Assembly: GCA_037893225.1 (NCBI GenBank)
Contig: JAZGUH010000103.1
Span: 3,906,001 to 3,970,000, forward strand
Direction of reading: 5' to 3'
Length of the DNA stretch: 64,000 bases
Source: Hippasteria phrygiana
Taxonomy: Eukaryota; Echinodermata; Asteroidea; Valvatida; Goniasteridae
Shown in pieces: positions 11,933 to 25,735 of the stretch. Numbering within the stretch: position 1 is the first letter of the stretch; each line of letters starts with the position of its first letter. Position numbers and translations under genes: made by a program. The notes beneath the pieces are model-generated. The model worked only from the letters and a program-made list of their open reading frames with translations, did no database searches and was not told the DNA's origin.

Positions 11933-13102
11933 GCCAGCTTCACAGCGTTAGAACTCTTCGAGAAAATTCAAACCTCGCATCTAATTTCTTCCCGTGAACT
12001 CTGTGTGCGTTCTTCCGTTTACTGCATTGTGACTGTTTAACGTTTGCCACATTTTCAGATGAACGCCCTTCCTTTCCCTGTTCATAACTGAATGGAATAT
12101 TGACCAAATCCAGCAATTTTCACACGTATGGGTAGCTTAAATCTAGCGCAACAATTTGAGATCATCGCCAGCTTCACAGCGTTAGAACTCTTCGAGAAAA
12201 TTCAAACCTCGCAACAAATTTCTTCCCATGAACTCTGTGTGCGTTCTCCCGTTTACTGCATTGTGGCTGCTTAAAGTTTGCCAAATTTTCAGATGAACGC
12301 CCCTCCTTTCCCTGTTCATAATTGAATGGTATATTGACCAAATCCAGTAATGTTTACACGTATGGGTAGCTTAGATATAGCGCAACAATTTCAGAACATC
12401 GCCAGCTTCACAGCGTGAGAACTCTTCGAGAAAATTCAAACCTCGCACCTAATTTCTTCCTGTGAATTCTGTGTGCGTTCGTCCGTTTACTGCATTGTGA
12501 CTGCTTAACGTTTGCCACATTTTCAGATGAACGCCCCTCCTTTCCCTGTTCATAATTGAATGGGATATTGACCAAATCCAGTAATGTTTACACGTATGGG
12601 TAGCTTAGATATAGCGCAACAATTTCAGACCATCGCCAGCTTCACAGCGTTAGATCTCTTCGAGAAAAATCAAACCTCGCATCAAATTTCTTCCTGTGAA
12701 CTCTGTGTGCGTTCTTCCGTTTACTGCATTGTGACTGCTTAACGTTTGCCACATTTTCAGATGAACGCCCCTCCTTTCCCTGTTCATAATTGAATGGGAT
12801 ATTGACCAAATCTAGTAATTTTCACACGTATGGGTAGCTTAGATCTAGCGCAACAATTTCAGACCATCGCCAGCTTCATAGCGTGAGAACTCTTCGAGAA
12901 AATTCAAACCTCGCACCTAATTTCTTCCCGTGAACTCTGTGTGCGTTCTCCCGTTTACTGCATTGTGACTGCTTAACGTTTGCCACATTTTCAGATGAAC
13001 GCCCCTCCTTTCCCTGTTCATAATTGAATGGGATATTGACCAAATCCAGTAATTTTCACACGTATGGGTAGCTTAGATATAGCGCAACAATTTCAGACCA
13101 TC
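11933..13102 (+). repeat. 5-monomer unit K-I-J-D-E, copy 1 (1170 bp)
   Basis: Monomers at 11933 (K), 12167 (I), 12401 (J), 12635 (D), 12869 (E). The K monomer carries CATCTAAT instead of CACCTAAT, a marker shared only with the adjacent copy. Private changes include GCCCTTCC in K and CAGAACATC ahead of J. The E monomer ends with a TAATTTTCAC tail that leads into a second K. Confidence 0.87.
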
Positions 13103-14272
13103 GCCAGCTTCACAGCGTTAGAACTCTTCGAGAAAATTCAAACCTCGCATCTAATTTCTTCCCGTGAACTCTGTGTGCGTTCTTCCGTTTACTGCATTGT
13201 GACTGTTTAACGTTTGCCACATTTTCAGATGAACGCCCCTCCTTTCCCTGTTCATAACTGAATGGAATATTGACCAAATCCAGCAATTTTCACACGTATG
13301 GGTAGCTTAAATCTAGCGCAACAATTTGAGATCATCGCCAGCTTCACAGCGTTAGAACTCTTCGAGAAAATTCAAACCTCGCAACAAATTTCTTCCCATG
13401 AACTCTGTGTGCGTTCTCCCGTTTACTGCATTGTGGCTGCTTAAAGTTTGCCAAATTTTCAGATGAACGCCCCTCCTTTCCCTGTTCATAATTGAATGGT
13501 ATATTGACCAAATCCAGTAATGTTTACACGTATGGGTAGCTTAGATATAGCGCAACAATTTCAGACCATCGCCAGCTTCACAGCGTGAGAACTCTTCGAG
13601 AAAATTCAAACCTCGCACCTAATTTCTTCCTGTGAATTCTGTGTGCGTTCGTCCGTTTACTGCATTGTGACTGCTTAACGTTTGCCACATTTTCAGATGA
13701 ACGCCCCTCCTTTCCCTGTTCATAATTGAATGGTATATTGACCAAATCCAGTAATTTTTACACGTATGGGTAGCTTAGATATAGCGCAACAATTTCAGAC
13801 CATCGCCAGCTTCACAGCGTTAGATCTCTTCGAGAAAAATCAAACCTCGCATCAAATTTCTTCCTGTGAACTCTGTGTGCGTTCTTCCGTTTACTGCATT
13901 GTGACTGCTTAACGTTTGCCACATTTTCAGATGAACGCCCCTCCTTTCCCTGTTCATAATTGAATGGGATATTGACCAAATCTAGTAATTTTCACACGTA
14001 TGGGTAGCTTAGATCTAGCGCAACAATTTCAGACCATCGCCAGCTTCATAGCGTGAGAACTCTTCGAGAAAATTCAAACCTCGCACCTAATTTCTTCCCG
14101 TGAACTCTGTGTGCGTTCTCCCGTTTACTGCATTGTGACTGCTTAACGTTTGCCACATTTTCAGATGAACGCCCCTCCTTTCCCTGTTCATAATTGAATG
14201 GGATATTGACCAAATCCAGCAATGTTCACACGTATGGGTAGCTTAAATCTAGCGCAACAAATTGAGACCATC
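13103..14272 (+). repeat. 5-monomer unit K-I-J-D-E, copy 2 (1170 bp)
   Basis: Directly follows copy 1 and repeats its order with the same CATCTAAT marker in K (13103); I 13337, J 13571, D 13805, E 14039. This is also where the larger duplication with copy 2 at 20122 begins. Confidence 0.87.
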
Positions 14273-14506
14273 GCCAGCTTCACAGCGTTAGAACTCTTCG
14301 AGAAAATTCAAACCTCGCAACAAATTTCTTCACATGAACTCTGTGTGCGTTCTCCCGTTTACTGTATTGTGGCTGCTTAACGTTTGCCAAATTTTCAGAT
14401 GAACGCCCCTCCTTTCCCTGTTCATAATTGAATGGTATATTGACCAAATCCAGTAATTTTTACACGTATGGGTAGCTTAGATATAGCGCAACAATTTCAG
14501 ACCATC

Positions 14507-14740
14507 GCCAGCTTCACAGCGTTAGATCTCTTCGAGAAAAATCAAACCTCGCACCTAATTTCTTCCAGTGAACTCTGTGTGCGTTCTCCCGTTTACTGCA
14601 TTGTGACTGCTTCACGTTTGCCACATTTTCAGATGAACGCCCCTCCTTTCCCTGTTCATAATTGAATGGGATATTGACCAAATCCAGCAATGTTCACACG
14701 TATGGGTAGCTTAAATCTAGCGCAACAAATTGAGACCATC
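14507..14740 (+). repeat. M-type monomer with lost TAA stop
   Basis: A D-like head (GATCTC, five A) is joined to CACCTAATTTCTTCCAGTG, and TAA at positions 106-108 is changed to TCA. This lengthens the plus-strand open frame to 65 codons (ATG at 14468, stop ending at 14668). Identical or near-identical M monomers lie at 16379, 21526 and 23631. The shared change indicates one origin and later copying, not selection for coding. Confidence 0.8.
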
Positions 14741-17700
14741 GCCAGCTTCACAGCGTTAGAACTCTTCGAGAAAATTCAAACCTCGCAACAAATTTCTTTC
14801 CATGAACTCTGTGTGCGTTCTCCCGTTTACTGCATTGTGGCTGCTTAACGTTTGCCAAATTTTCAGATGAACGCCCCTCCTTTCCCTGTTCATAATTGAA
14901 TGGTATATTGACCAAATCCAGTAATTTTTACACGTATGGGTAGCTTAGATATAGCGCAACAATTTCAGACCATCGCCAGCTTCACAGCGTTAGATCTCTT
15001 CGAGAAAAATCAAACCTCGCATCAAATTTCTTCCTGTGAACTCTGTGTGCGTTCTTCCGTTTACTGCATTGTGACTGCTTAACGTTTGCCACATTTTCAG
15101 ATGAACGCCCCTCCTTTCCCTGTTCATAATTGAATGGGATATTGACCAAATCTAGTAATTTTCACACGTATGGGTAGCTTAGATCTAGCGCAACAATTTC
15201 AGACCATCGCCAGCTTCATAGCGTGAGAACTCTTCGAGAAAATTCAAACCTCGCACCTAATTTCTTCCCGTGAACTCTGTGTGCGTTCTCCCGTTTACTG
15301 CATTGTGACTGCTTAACGTTTGCCACATTTTCAGATGAACGCCCCTCCTTTCCCTGTTCATAATTGAATGGGATATTGACCAAATCCAGCAATGTTCACA
15401 CGTATGGGTAGCTTAAATCTAGCGCAACAAATTGAGACCATCGCCAGCTTCACAGCGTTAGAACTCTTCGAGAAAATTCAAACCTCGCAACAAATTTCTT
15501 CACATGAACTCTGTGTGCGTTCTCCCGTTTACTGTATTGTGGCTGCTTAACGTTTGCCAAATTTTCAGATGAACGCCCCTCCTTTCCCTGTTCATAATTG
15601 AATGGTATATTGACCAAATCCAGTAATTTTTACACGTATGGGTAGCTTAGATATAGCGCAACAATTTCAGACCATCGCCAGCTTCACAGCGTTAGATCTC
15701 TTCGAGAAAAATCAAACCTCGCATCAAATTTCTTCCTGTGAACTCTGTGTGCGTTCTTCCGTTTACTGCATTGTGACTGCTTAACGTTTGCCACATTTTC
15801 AGATTCACGCCCCTCCTTTCCCTGTTCATAATTGAATGGGATATTGACCAAATCTAGTAATTTTCACACGTATGGGTAGCTTAGATCTAGCGCAACAATT
15901 TCAGACCATCGCCAGCTTCATAGCGTGAGAACTCTTCGAGAAAATTCAAACCTCGCACCTAATTTCTTCCAGTGAACTCTGTGTGCGTTCTCCCGTTTAC
16001 TGCATTGTGACTGCTTAACGTTTGCCACATTTTCAGATGAACGCCCATCCTTTCCCTGTTCATAATTGAATGGGATATTGACCAAATCCAGCAATGTTCA
16101 CACGTATGGGTAGCTTAAATCTAGCGCAACAAATTGAGACCATCGCCAGCTTCACAGCGTTAGAACTCTTCGAGAAAATTCAAACCTCGCAACAAATTTC
16201 TTCACATGAACTCTGTGTGCGTTCTCCCGTTTACTGTATTGTGGCTGCTTAACGTTTGCCAAATTTTCAGATGAACGCCCCTCCTTTCCCTGTTCATAAT
16301 TGAATGGTATATTGACCAAATCCAGTAATTTTTACACGTATGGGTAGCTTAGATATAGCGCAACAATTTCAGACCATCGCCAGCTTCACAGCGTTAGATC
16401 TCTTCGAGAAAAATCAAACCTCGCACCTAATTTCTTCCAGTGAACTCTGTGTGCGTTCTCCCGTTTACTGCATTGTGACTGCTTCACGTTTGCCACATTT
16501 TCAGATGAACGCCCCTCCTTTCCCTGTTCATAATTGAATGGGATATTGACCAAATCCAGCAATGTTCACACGTATGGGTAGCTTAAATCTAGCGCAACAA
16601 ATTGAGACCATCGCCAGCTTCACAGCGTTAGAACTCTTCGAGAAAATTCAAACCTCGCAACAAATTTCTTCCCATGAACTCTGTGTGCGTTCTCCCGTTT
16701 ACTGCATTGTGGCTGCTTAACGTTTGCCAAATTTTCAGATGAACGCCCCTCCTTTCCCTGTTCATAATTGAATGGTATATTGACCAAATCCAGTAATTTT
16801 TACACGTATGGGTAGCTTAGATATAGCGCAACAATTTCAGACCATCGCCAGCTTCACAGCTTTAGAACTCTTCGAAAAATTCAAACCTCGCAACAAATTT
16901 CTTTCTGTGAACTCTGTGTGCGTTCGTCCGTTTACTGCATTGTGACTGCTTAACGTTTGCCACATTTTCAGATGAACGCCCCTCCTTTCCCTGTTCATAA
17001 TTGAATGGTATATTGACCAAATCCAGTAATTTTTACACGTATGGGTAGCTTAGATATAGCGCAACAATTTCAGACCATCGCCAGCTTCACAGCGTTAGAT
17101 CTCTTCGAGAAAAATCAAACCTCGCATCAAATTTCTTCCTGTGAACTCTGTGTGCGTTCTTCCGTTTACTGCATTGTGACTGCTTAACGTTTGCCACATT
17201 TTCAGATGAACGCCCCTCCTTTCCCTGTTCATAATTGAATGGGATATTGACCAAATCTAGTTATTTTCACACGTATGGGTAGCTTAGATCTAGCGCAACA
17301 ATTTCAGACCATCGCCAGCTTCATAGCGTGAGAACTCTTCGAGAAAATTCAAACCTCGCACCTAATTTCTTCCCGTGAACTCTGTGTGCGTTCTCCCGTT
17401 TACTGCATTGTGACTGCTTAACGTTTGCCACATTTTCAGATGAACGCCCCTCCTTTCCCTGTTCATAATTGAATGGGATATTGACCAAATCCAGCAATGT
17501 TCACACGTATGGGTAGCTTAAATCTAGCGCAACAAATTGAGACCATCGCCAGCTTCACAGCGTTAGAACTCTTCGAGAAAATTCAAACCTCGCAACAAAT
17601 TTCTTCACATGAACTCTGTGTGCGTTCTCCCGTTTACTGTATTGTGGCTGCTTAACGTTTGCCAAATTTTCAGATGAACGCCCCTCCTTTCCCTGTTCAT

Positions 17701-19185
17701 AATTGAATGGTATATTGACCAAATCCAGTAATTTTTACACGTATGGGTAGCTTAGATATAGCGCAACAATTTCAGACCATCGCCAGCTTCACAGCGTTAG
17801 ATCTCTTCGAGAAAAATCAAACCTCGCATCAAATTTCTTCCTGTGAACTCTGTGTGCGTTCTTCCGTTTACTGCATTGTGACTGCTTAACGTTTGCCACA
17901 TTTTCAGATTCACGCCCCTCCTTTCCCTGTTCATAATTGAATGGGATATTGACCAAATCTAGTAATTTTCACACGTATGGGTAGCTTAGATCTAGCGCAA
18001 CAATTTCAGACCATCGCCAGCTTCATAGCGTGAGAACTCTTCGAGAAAATTCAAACCTCGCACCTAATTTCTTCCAGTGAACTCTGTGTGCGTTCTCCCG
18101 TTTACTGCATTGTGACTGCTTAACGTTTGCCACATTTTCAGATGAACGCCCCTCCTTTCCCTGTTCATAATTGAATGGGATATTGACCAAATCCAGCAAT
18201 GTTCACACGTATGGGTAGCTTAAATCTAGCGCAACAAATTGAGACCATCGCCAGCTTCACAGCGTTAGAACTCTTCAAGAAAATTCAAACCTCGCAACAA
18301 ATTTCTTCCCATGAACTCTGTGTGCGTTCTCCCGTTTACTGCATTGTGGCTGCTTAACGTTTGCCAAATTTTCAGATGAACGCCCCTCCTTTCCCTGTTC
18401 ATAATTGAATGGTATATTGACCAAATCCAGTAATTTTTACACGTATGGGTAGCTTAGATATAGCGCAACAATTTCAGACCATCGCCAGCTTCACAGCTTT
18501 AGAACTCTTCGAGAAAATTCAAACCTCGCAACAAATTTCTTTCTGTGAACTCTGTGTGCGTTCTTCCGTTTACTGCATTGTGGCTGCTTAACGTTTGCCA
18601 AATTTTCAGAAGAACGCCCCTCCTTTCCCTGTTCATAATTGAATGGGATATTGACCAAATCCAGTAATTTTCACACGTATGGGTAGCTTAGATATAGCGC
18701 AACAATTTCAGACCATCGCCAGCTTCACAGCGTTAGAACTCTTCGAGAAAATTCAAACCTCGCACCTAATTTCTTCCCGTGAACTCTGTGTGCGTTCTTC
18801 CGTTTACTGCATTGTGACTGTTTAACGTTTGCCACATTTTCAGATGAACGCCCCTCCTTTCCCTGTTCATAATTGAATGGAATATTGACCAAATCCAGCA
18901 ATTTTCACACGTATGGGTAGCTTAAATCTAGCGCAACAATTTGAGATCATCGCCAGCTTCACAGCGTTAGAACTCTTCGAGAAAATTCAAACCTCGCAAC
19001 AAATTTCTTCCCATGAACTCTGTGTGCGTTCTCCCGTTTACTGCATTGTGGCTGCTTAACGTTTGCCAAATTTTCAGATGAACGCCCCTCCTTTCCCTGT
19101 TCATAATTGAATGGTATATTGACCAAATCCAGTAATTTTTACACGTATGGGTAGCTTAGATATAGCGCAACAATTTCAGACCATC

Positions 19186-20121
19186 GCCAGCTTCACAGCG
19201 TTAGATCTCTTCGAGAAAAATCAAACCTCGCATCAAATTTCTTCCTGTGAACTCTGTGTGCGTTCTTCCGTTTACTGCATTGTGACTGCTTAACGTTTGC
19301 CACATTTTCAGATGAACGCCCCTCCTTTCCCTGTTCATAATTGAATGGGATATTGACCAAATCTAGTAATTTTCACACGTATGGGTAGCTTAGATCTAGC
19401 GCAACAATTTCAGACCATCGCCAGCTTCATAGCGTGAGAACTCTTTGAGAAAATTCAAACCTCGCACCTAATTTCTTCCCGTGAACTCTGTGTGCGTTCT
19501 CCCGTTTACTGCATTGTGACTGCTTAACGTTTGCCACATTTTCAGATGAACGCCCCTCCTTTCCCTGTTCATAATTGAATGGGATATTGACCAAATCCAG
19601 CAATGTTCACACGTATGGGTAGCTTAAATCTAGCGCAACAAATTGAGACCATCGCCAGCTTCACAGCGTTAGAACTCTTCGAGAAAATTCAAACCTCGCA
19701 ACAAATTTCTTCACATGAACTCTGTGTGCGTTCTCCCGTTTACTGTATTGTGGCTGCTTAACGTTTGCCAAATTTTCAGATGAACGCCCCTCCTTTCCCT
19801 GTTCATAATTGAATGGTATATTGACCAAATCCAGTAATGTTTACACGTATGGGTAGCTTAGATATAGCGCAACAATTTCAGACCATCGCCAGCTTCACAG
19901 CGTTAGAACTCTGCGAGAAAATTCAAACCTCGCAACAAATTTCTTTCTGTGAACTCTGTGTGCGTTCCTCCGTTTACTGCATTGTGGCTGCTTAACGTTT
20001 GCCAAATTTTCAGAAGAACGCCCCTCCTTTCCCTGTTCATAATTGAATGGGATATTCACCAAATCCAGTAATTTTCACACGTATGGGTAGCTTAGATATA
20101 GCGCAACAATTTCAGACCATC
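19186..20121 (+). repeat. Spacer string D-E-G-H' between the two large copies
   Basis: Four monomers (19186, 19420, 19654, 19888) separate the two large blocks. The H' monomer has CTGCGAG plus GTTCCTCCG, the same pair as H' at 11699. The string E-G-H'-K-I-J-D from 11231 therefore recurs from 19420. Confidence 0.75.
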
Positions 20122-21525
20122 GCCAGCTTCACAGCGTTAGAACTCTTCGAGAAAATTCAAACCTCGCACCTAATTTCTTCCCGTGAACTCTGTGTGCGTT
20201 CTTCCGTTTACTGCATTGTGACTGTTTAACGTTTGCCACACTTTCAGATGAACGCCCCTCCTTTCCCTGTTCATAACTGAATGGAATATTGACCAAATCC
20301 AGCAATTTTCACACGTATGGGTAGCTTAAATCTAGCGCAACAATTTGAGATCATCGCCAGCTTCACAGCGTTAGAACTCTTCGAGAAAATTCAAACCTCG
20401 CAACAAATTTCTTCCCATGAACTCTGTGTGCGTTCTCCCGTTTACTGCATTGTGGCTGCTTAAAGTTTGCCAAATTTTCAGATGAACGCCCCTCCTTTCC
20501 CTGTTCATAATTGAATGGTATATTGACCAAATCCAGTAATGTTTACACGTATGGGTAGCTTAGATATAGCGCAACAATTTCAGACCATCGCCAGCTTCAC
20601 AGCGTGAGAACTCTTCGAGAAAATTCAAACCTCGCACCTAATTTCTTCCTGTGAATTCTGTGTGCGTTCGTCCGTTTACTGCATTGTGACTGCTTAACGT
20701 TTGCCACATTTTCAGATGAACGCCCCTCCTTTCCCTGTTCATAATTGAATGGTATATTGACCAAATCCAGTAATTTTTACACGTATGGGTAGCTTAGATA
20801 TAGCGCAACAATTTCAGACCATCGCCAGCTTCACAGCGTTAGATCTCTTCGAGAAAAATCAAACCTCGCATCAAATTTCTTCCTGTGAACTCTGTGTGCG
20901 TTCTTCCGTTTACTGCATTGTGACTGCTTAACGTTTGCCACATTTTCAGATGAACGCCCCTCCTTTCCCTGTTCATAATTGAATGGGATATTGACCAAAT
21001 CTAGTAATTTTCACACGTATGGGTAGCTTAGATCTAGCGCAACAATTTCAGACCATCGCCAGCTTCATAGCGTGAGAACTCTTCGAGAAAATTCAAACCT
21101 CGCACCTAATTTCGTCCCGTGAACTCTGTGTGCGTTCTCCCGTTTACTGCATTGTGACTGCTTAACGTTTGCCACATTTTCAGATGAACGCCCCTCCTTT
21201 CCCTGTTCATAATTGAATGGGATATTGACCAAATCCAGCAATGTTCACACGTATGGGTAGCTTAAATCTAGCGCAACAAATTGAGACCATCGCCAGCTTC
21301 ACAGCGTTAGAACTCTTCGAGAAAATTCAAACCTCGCAACAAATTTCTTCACATGAACTCTGTGTGCGTTCTCCCGTTTACTGTATTGTGGCTGCTTAAC
21401 GTTTGCCAAATTTTCAGATGAACGCCCCTCCTTTCCCTGTTCATAATTGAATGGTATATTGACCAAATCCAGTAATTTTTACACGTATGGGTAGCTTAGA
21501 TATAGCGCAACAATTTCAGACCATC

Positions 21526-23630
21526 GCCAGCTTCACAGCGTTAGATCTCTTCGAGAAAAATCAAACCTCGCACCTAATTTCTTCCCGTGAACTCTGTGTG
21601 CGTTCTCCCGTTTACTGCATTGTGACTGCTTCACGTTTGCCACATTTTCAGATGAACGCCCCTCCTTTCCCTGTTCATAACTGAATGGGATATTGACCAA
21701 ATCCAGCAATGTTCACACGTATGGGTAGCTTAAATCTAGCGCAACAAATTGAGACCATCGCCAGCTTCACAGCGTTAGAACTCTTCGAGAAAATTCAAAC
21801 CTCGCAACAAATTTCTTCCCATGAACTCTGTGTGCGTTCTCCCGTTTACTGCATTGTGGCTGCTTAACGTTTGCCAAATTTTCAGATGAACGCCCCTCCT
21901 TTCCCTGTTCATAATTGAATGGTATATTGACCAAATCCAGTTATTTTTACACGTATGGGTAGCTTAGATATAGCGCAACAATTTCAGACCATCGCCAGCT
22001 TCACAGCTTTAGAACTCTTCGAAAAATTCAAACCTCGCAACAAATTTCTTTCTGTGAACTCTGTGTGCGTTCGTCCGTTTACTGCATTGTGACTGCTTAA
22101 CGTTTGCCACATTTTCAGATGAACGCCCCTCCTTTCCCTGTTCATAATTGAATGGTATATTGACCAAATCCAGTAATTTTTACACGTATGGGTAGCTTAG
22201 ATATAGCGCAACAATTTCAGACCATCGCCAGCTTCACAGCGTTAGATCTCTTCGAGAAAAATCAAACCTCGCATCAAATTTCTTCCTGTGAACTCTGTGT
22301 GCGTTCTTCCGTTTACTGCATTGTGACTGCTTAACGTTTGCCACATTTTCAGATGAACGCCCCTCCTTTCCCTGTTCATAATTGAATGGGATATTGACCA
22401 AATCTAGTAATTTTCACACGTATGGGTAGCTTAGATCTAGCGCAACAATTTCAGACCATCGCCAGCTTCATAGCGTGAGAACTCTTCGAGAAAATTCAAA
22501 CCTCGCACCTAATTTCTTCCCGTGAACTCTGTGTGCGTTCTCCCGTTTACTGCATTGTGACTGCTTAACGTTTGCCACATTTTCAGATGAACGCCCCTCC
22601 TTTCCCTGTTCATAATTGAATGGGATATTGACCAAATCCAGCAATGTTCACACGTATGGGTAGCTTAAATCTAGCGCAACAAATTGAGATCATCGCCAGC
22701 TTCACAGCGTTAGAACTCTTCGAGAAAATTCAAACCTCGCAACAAATTTCTTCACATGAACTCTGTGTGCGTTCTCCCGTTTACTGTATTGTGGCTGCTT
22801 AACGTTTGCCAAATTTTCAGATGAACGCCCCTCCTTTCCCTGTTCATAATTGAATGGTATATTGACCAAATCCAGTAATTTTTACACGTATGGGTAGCTT
22901 AGATATAGCGCAACAATTTCAGACCATCGCCAGCTTCACAGCGTTAGATCTCTTCGAGAAAAATCAAACCTCGCATCAAATTTCTTCCTGTGAACTCTGT
23001 GTGCGTTCTTCCGTTTACTGCATTGTGACTGCTTAACGTTTGCCACATTTTCAGATTCACGCCCCTCCTTTCCCTGTTCATAATTGAATGGGATATTGAC
23101 CAAATCTAGTAATTTTCACACGTATGGGTAGCTTAGATCTAGCGCAACAATTTCAGACCATCGCCAGCTTCATAGCGTGAGAACTCTTCGAGAAAATTCA
23201 AACCTCGCACCTAATTTCTTCCAGTGAACTCTGTGTGCGTTCTCCCGTTTACTGCATTGTGACTGCTTAACGTTTGCCACATTTTCAGATGAACGCCCCT
23301 CCTTTCCCTGTTCATAATTGAATGGGATATTGACCAAATCCAGCAATGTTCACACGTATGGGTAGCTTAAATCTAGCGCAACAAATTGAGACCATCGCCA
23401 GCTTCACAGCGTTAGAACTCTTCGAGAAAATTCAAACCTCGCAACAAATTTCTTCACATGAACTCTGTGTGCGTTCTCCCGTTTACTGTATTGTGGCTGC
23501 TTAACGTTTGCCAAATTTTCAGATGAACGCCCCTCCTTTCCCTGTTCATAATTGAATGGTATATTGACCAAATCCAGTAATTTTTACACGTATGGGTAGC
23601 TTAGATATAGCGCAACAATTTCAGACTATC
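21526..23630 (+). repeat. 9-monomer unit M-G2-N-D-E-G-D-E-G, copy 1 (2105 bp)
   Basis: Nine monomers, one of them the 233-bp N type, give 2105 bp. The second D (22929) carries AGATTCACGCC. M of this copy reads CCCGTG and CATAACTG, where the other M copies have CCAGTG and CATAATTG. Confidence 0.85.
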
Positions 23631-25735
23631 GCCAGCTTCACAGCGTTAGATCTCTTCGAGAAAAATCAAACCTCGCACCTAATTTCTTCCAGTGAACTCT
23701 GTGTGCGTTCTCCCGTTTACTGCATTGTGACTGCTTCACGTTTGCCACATTTTCAGATGAACGCCCCTCCTTTCCCTGTTCATAATTGAATGGGATATTG
23801 ACCAAATCCAGCAATGTTCACACGTATGGGTAGCTTAAATCTAGCGCAACAAATTGAGACCATCGCCAGCTTCACAGCGTTAGAACTCTTCGAGAAAATT
23901 CAAACCTCGCAACAAATTTCTTCCCATGAACTCTGTGTGCGTTCTCCCGTTTACTGCATTGTGGCTGCTTAACGTTTGCCAAATTTTTAGATGAACGCCC
24001 CTCCTTTCCCTGTTCATAATTGAATGGTATATTGACCAAATCCAGTAATTTTAACACGTATGGGTAGCTTAGATATAGCGCAACAATTTCAGACCATCGC
24101 CAGCTTCACAGCTTTAGAACTCTTCGAAAAATTCAAACCTCGCAACAAATTTCTTTCTGTGAACTCTGTGTGCGTTCGTCCGTTTACTGCATTGTGACTG
24201 CTTAACGTTTGCCACATTTTCAGATGAACGCCCCTCCTTTCCCTGTTCATAATTGAATGGTATATTGACCAAATCCAGTAATTTTTACACGTATGGGTAG
24301 CTTAGATATAGCGCAACAATTTCAGACCATCGCCAGCTTCACAGCGTTAGATCTCTTCGAGAAAAATCAAACCTCGCATCAAATTTCTTCCTGTGAACTC
24401 TGTGTGCGTTCTTCCGTTTACTGCATTGTGACTGCTTAACGTTTGCCACATTTTCAGATGAACGCCCCTCCTTTCCCTGTTCATAATTGAATGGGATATT
24501 GACCAAATCTAGTTATTTTCACATGTATGGGTAGCTTAGATCTAGCGCAACAATTTCAGACCATCGCCAGCTTCATAGCGTGAGAACTCTTCGAGAAAAT
24601 TCAAACCTCGCACCTAATTTCTTCCCGTGAACTCTGTGTGCGTTCTCCCGTTTACTGCATTGTGACTGCTTAACGTTTGCCACATTTTCAGATGAACGCC
24701 CCTCCTTTCCCTGTTCATAATTGAATGGGATATTGACCAAATCCAGCAATGTTCACACGTATGGGTAGCTTAAATCTAGCGCAACAAATTGAGACCATCG
24801 CCAGCTTCACAGCGTTAGAACTCTTCGAGAAAATTCAAACCTCGCAACAAATTTCTTCCCATGAACTCTGTGTGCGTTCTCCCGTTTACTGTATTGTGGC
24901 TGCTTAACGTTTGCCAAATTTTCAGATGAACGCCCCTCCTTTCCCTGTTCATAATTGAATGGTATATTGACCAAATCCAGTAATTTTTACACGTATGGGT
25001 AGCTTAGATATAGCGCAACAATTTCAGACCATCGCCAGCTTCACAGCGTTAGATCTCTTCGAGAAAAATCAAACCTCGCATCAAATTTCTTCCTGTGAAC
25101 TCTGTGTGCGTTCTTCCGTTTACTGCATTGTGACTGCTTAACGTTTGCCACATTTTCAGATTCACGCCCCTCCTTTCCCTGTTCATAATTGAATGGGATA
25201 TTGACCAAATCTAGTAATTTTCACACGTATGGGTAGCTTAGATCTAGCGCAACAATTTCAGACCATCGCCAGCTTTATAGCGTGAGAACTCTTCGAGAAA
25301 ATTCAAACCTCGCACCTAATTTCTTCCAGTGAACTCTGTGTGCGTTCTCCCGTTTACTGCATTGTGACTGCTTAACGTTTGCCACATTTTCAGATGAACG
25401 CCCCTCCTTTCCCTGTTCATAATTGAATGGGATATTGACCAAATCCAGCAATGTTCACACGTATGGGTAGCTTAAATCTAGCGCAACAAATTGAGACCAT
25501 CGCCAGCTTCACAGCGTTAGAACTCTTCGAGAAAATTCAAACCTCGCAACAAATTTCTTCCCATGAACTCTGTGTGCGTTCTCCCGTTTACTGCATTGTG
25601 GCTGCTTAACGTTTGCCAAATTTTCAGATGAACGCCCCTCCTTTCCCTGTTCATAATTGAATGGTATATTGACCAAATCCAGTAATTTTTACACGTATGG
25701 GTAGCTTAGATATAGCGCAACAATTTCAGACCATC
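23631..25735 (+). repeat. 9-monomer unit M-G2-N-D-E-G2-D-E-G2, copy 2 (2105 bp)
   Basis: Follows copy 1 at exactly 2105 bp. G2-type monomers (CCCATG) stand where copy 1 has G (CACATG). Private changes include TTTTTAGATG in the monomer at 23865 and CACATGTATGG near 24521. Confidence 0.83.

Larger units (their letters stand above)
13103..19110 (+). repeat. About 6 kb block, copy 1 of a 7.0-7.25 kb spaced duplication
   Basis: Order from 13103: K I J D E G M G2 D E G D E G M G2 N D E G D E G2 H'' K I (G2 is a G-like monomer with CCCATG or TCCATG). The same order is found from 20122. The offset is 7019 bp up to the first M-G2 pair and 7252 bp from the D at 14975 onward, because copy 2 carries an extra 233-bp N monomer there. 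Shared rare markers include CTAGTTATTTTC (near 17258) and AGATTCACGCC in D monomers (15677, 17782). Confidence 0.82.
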
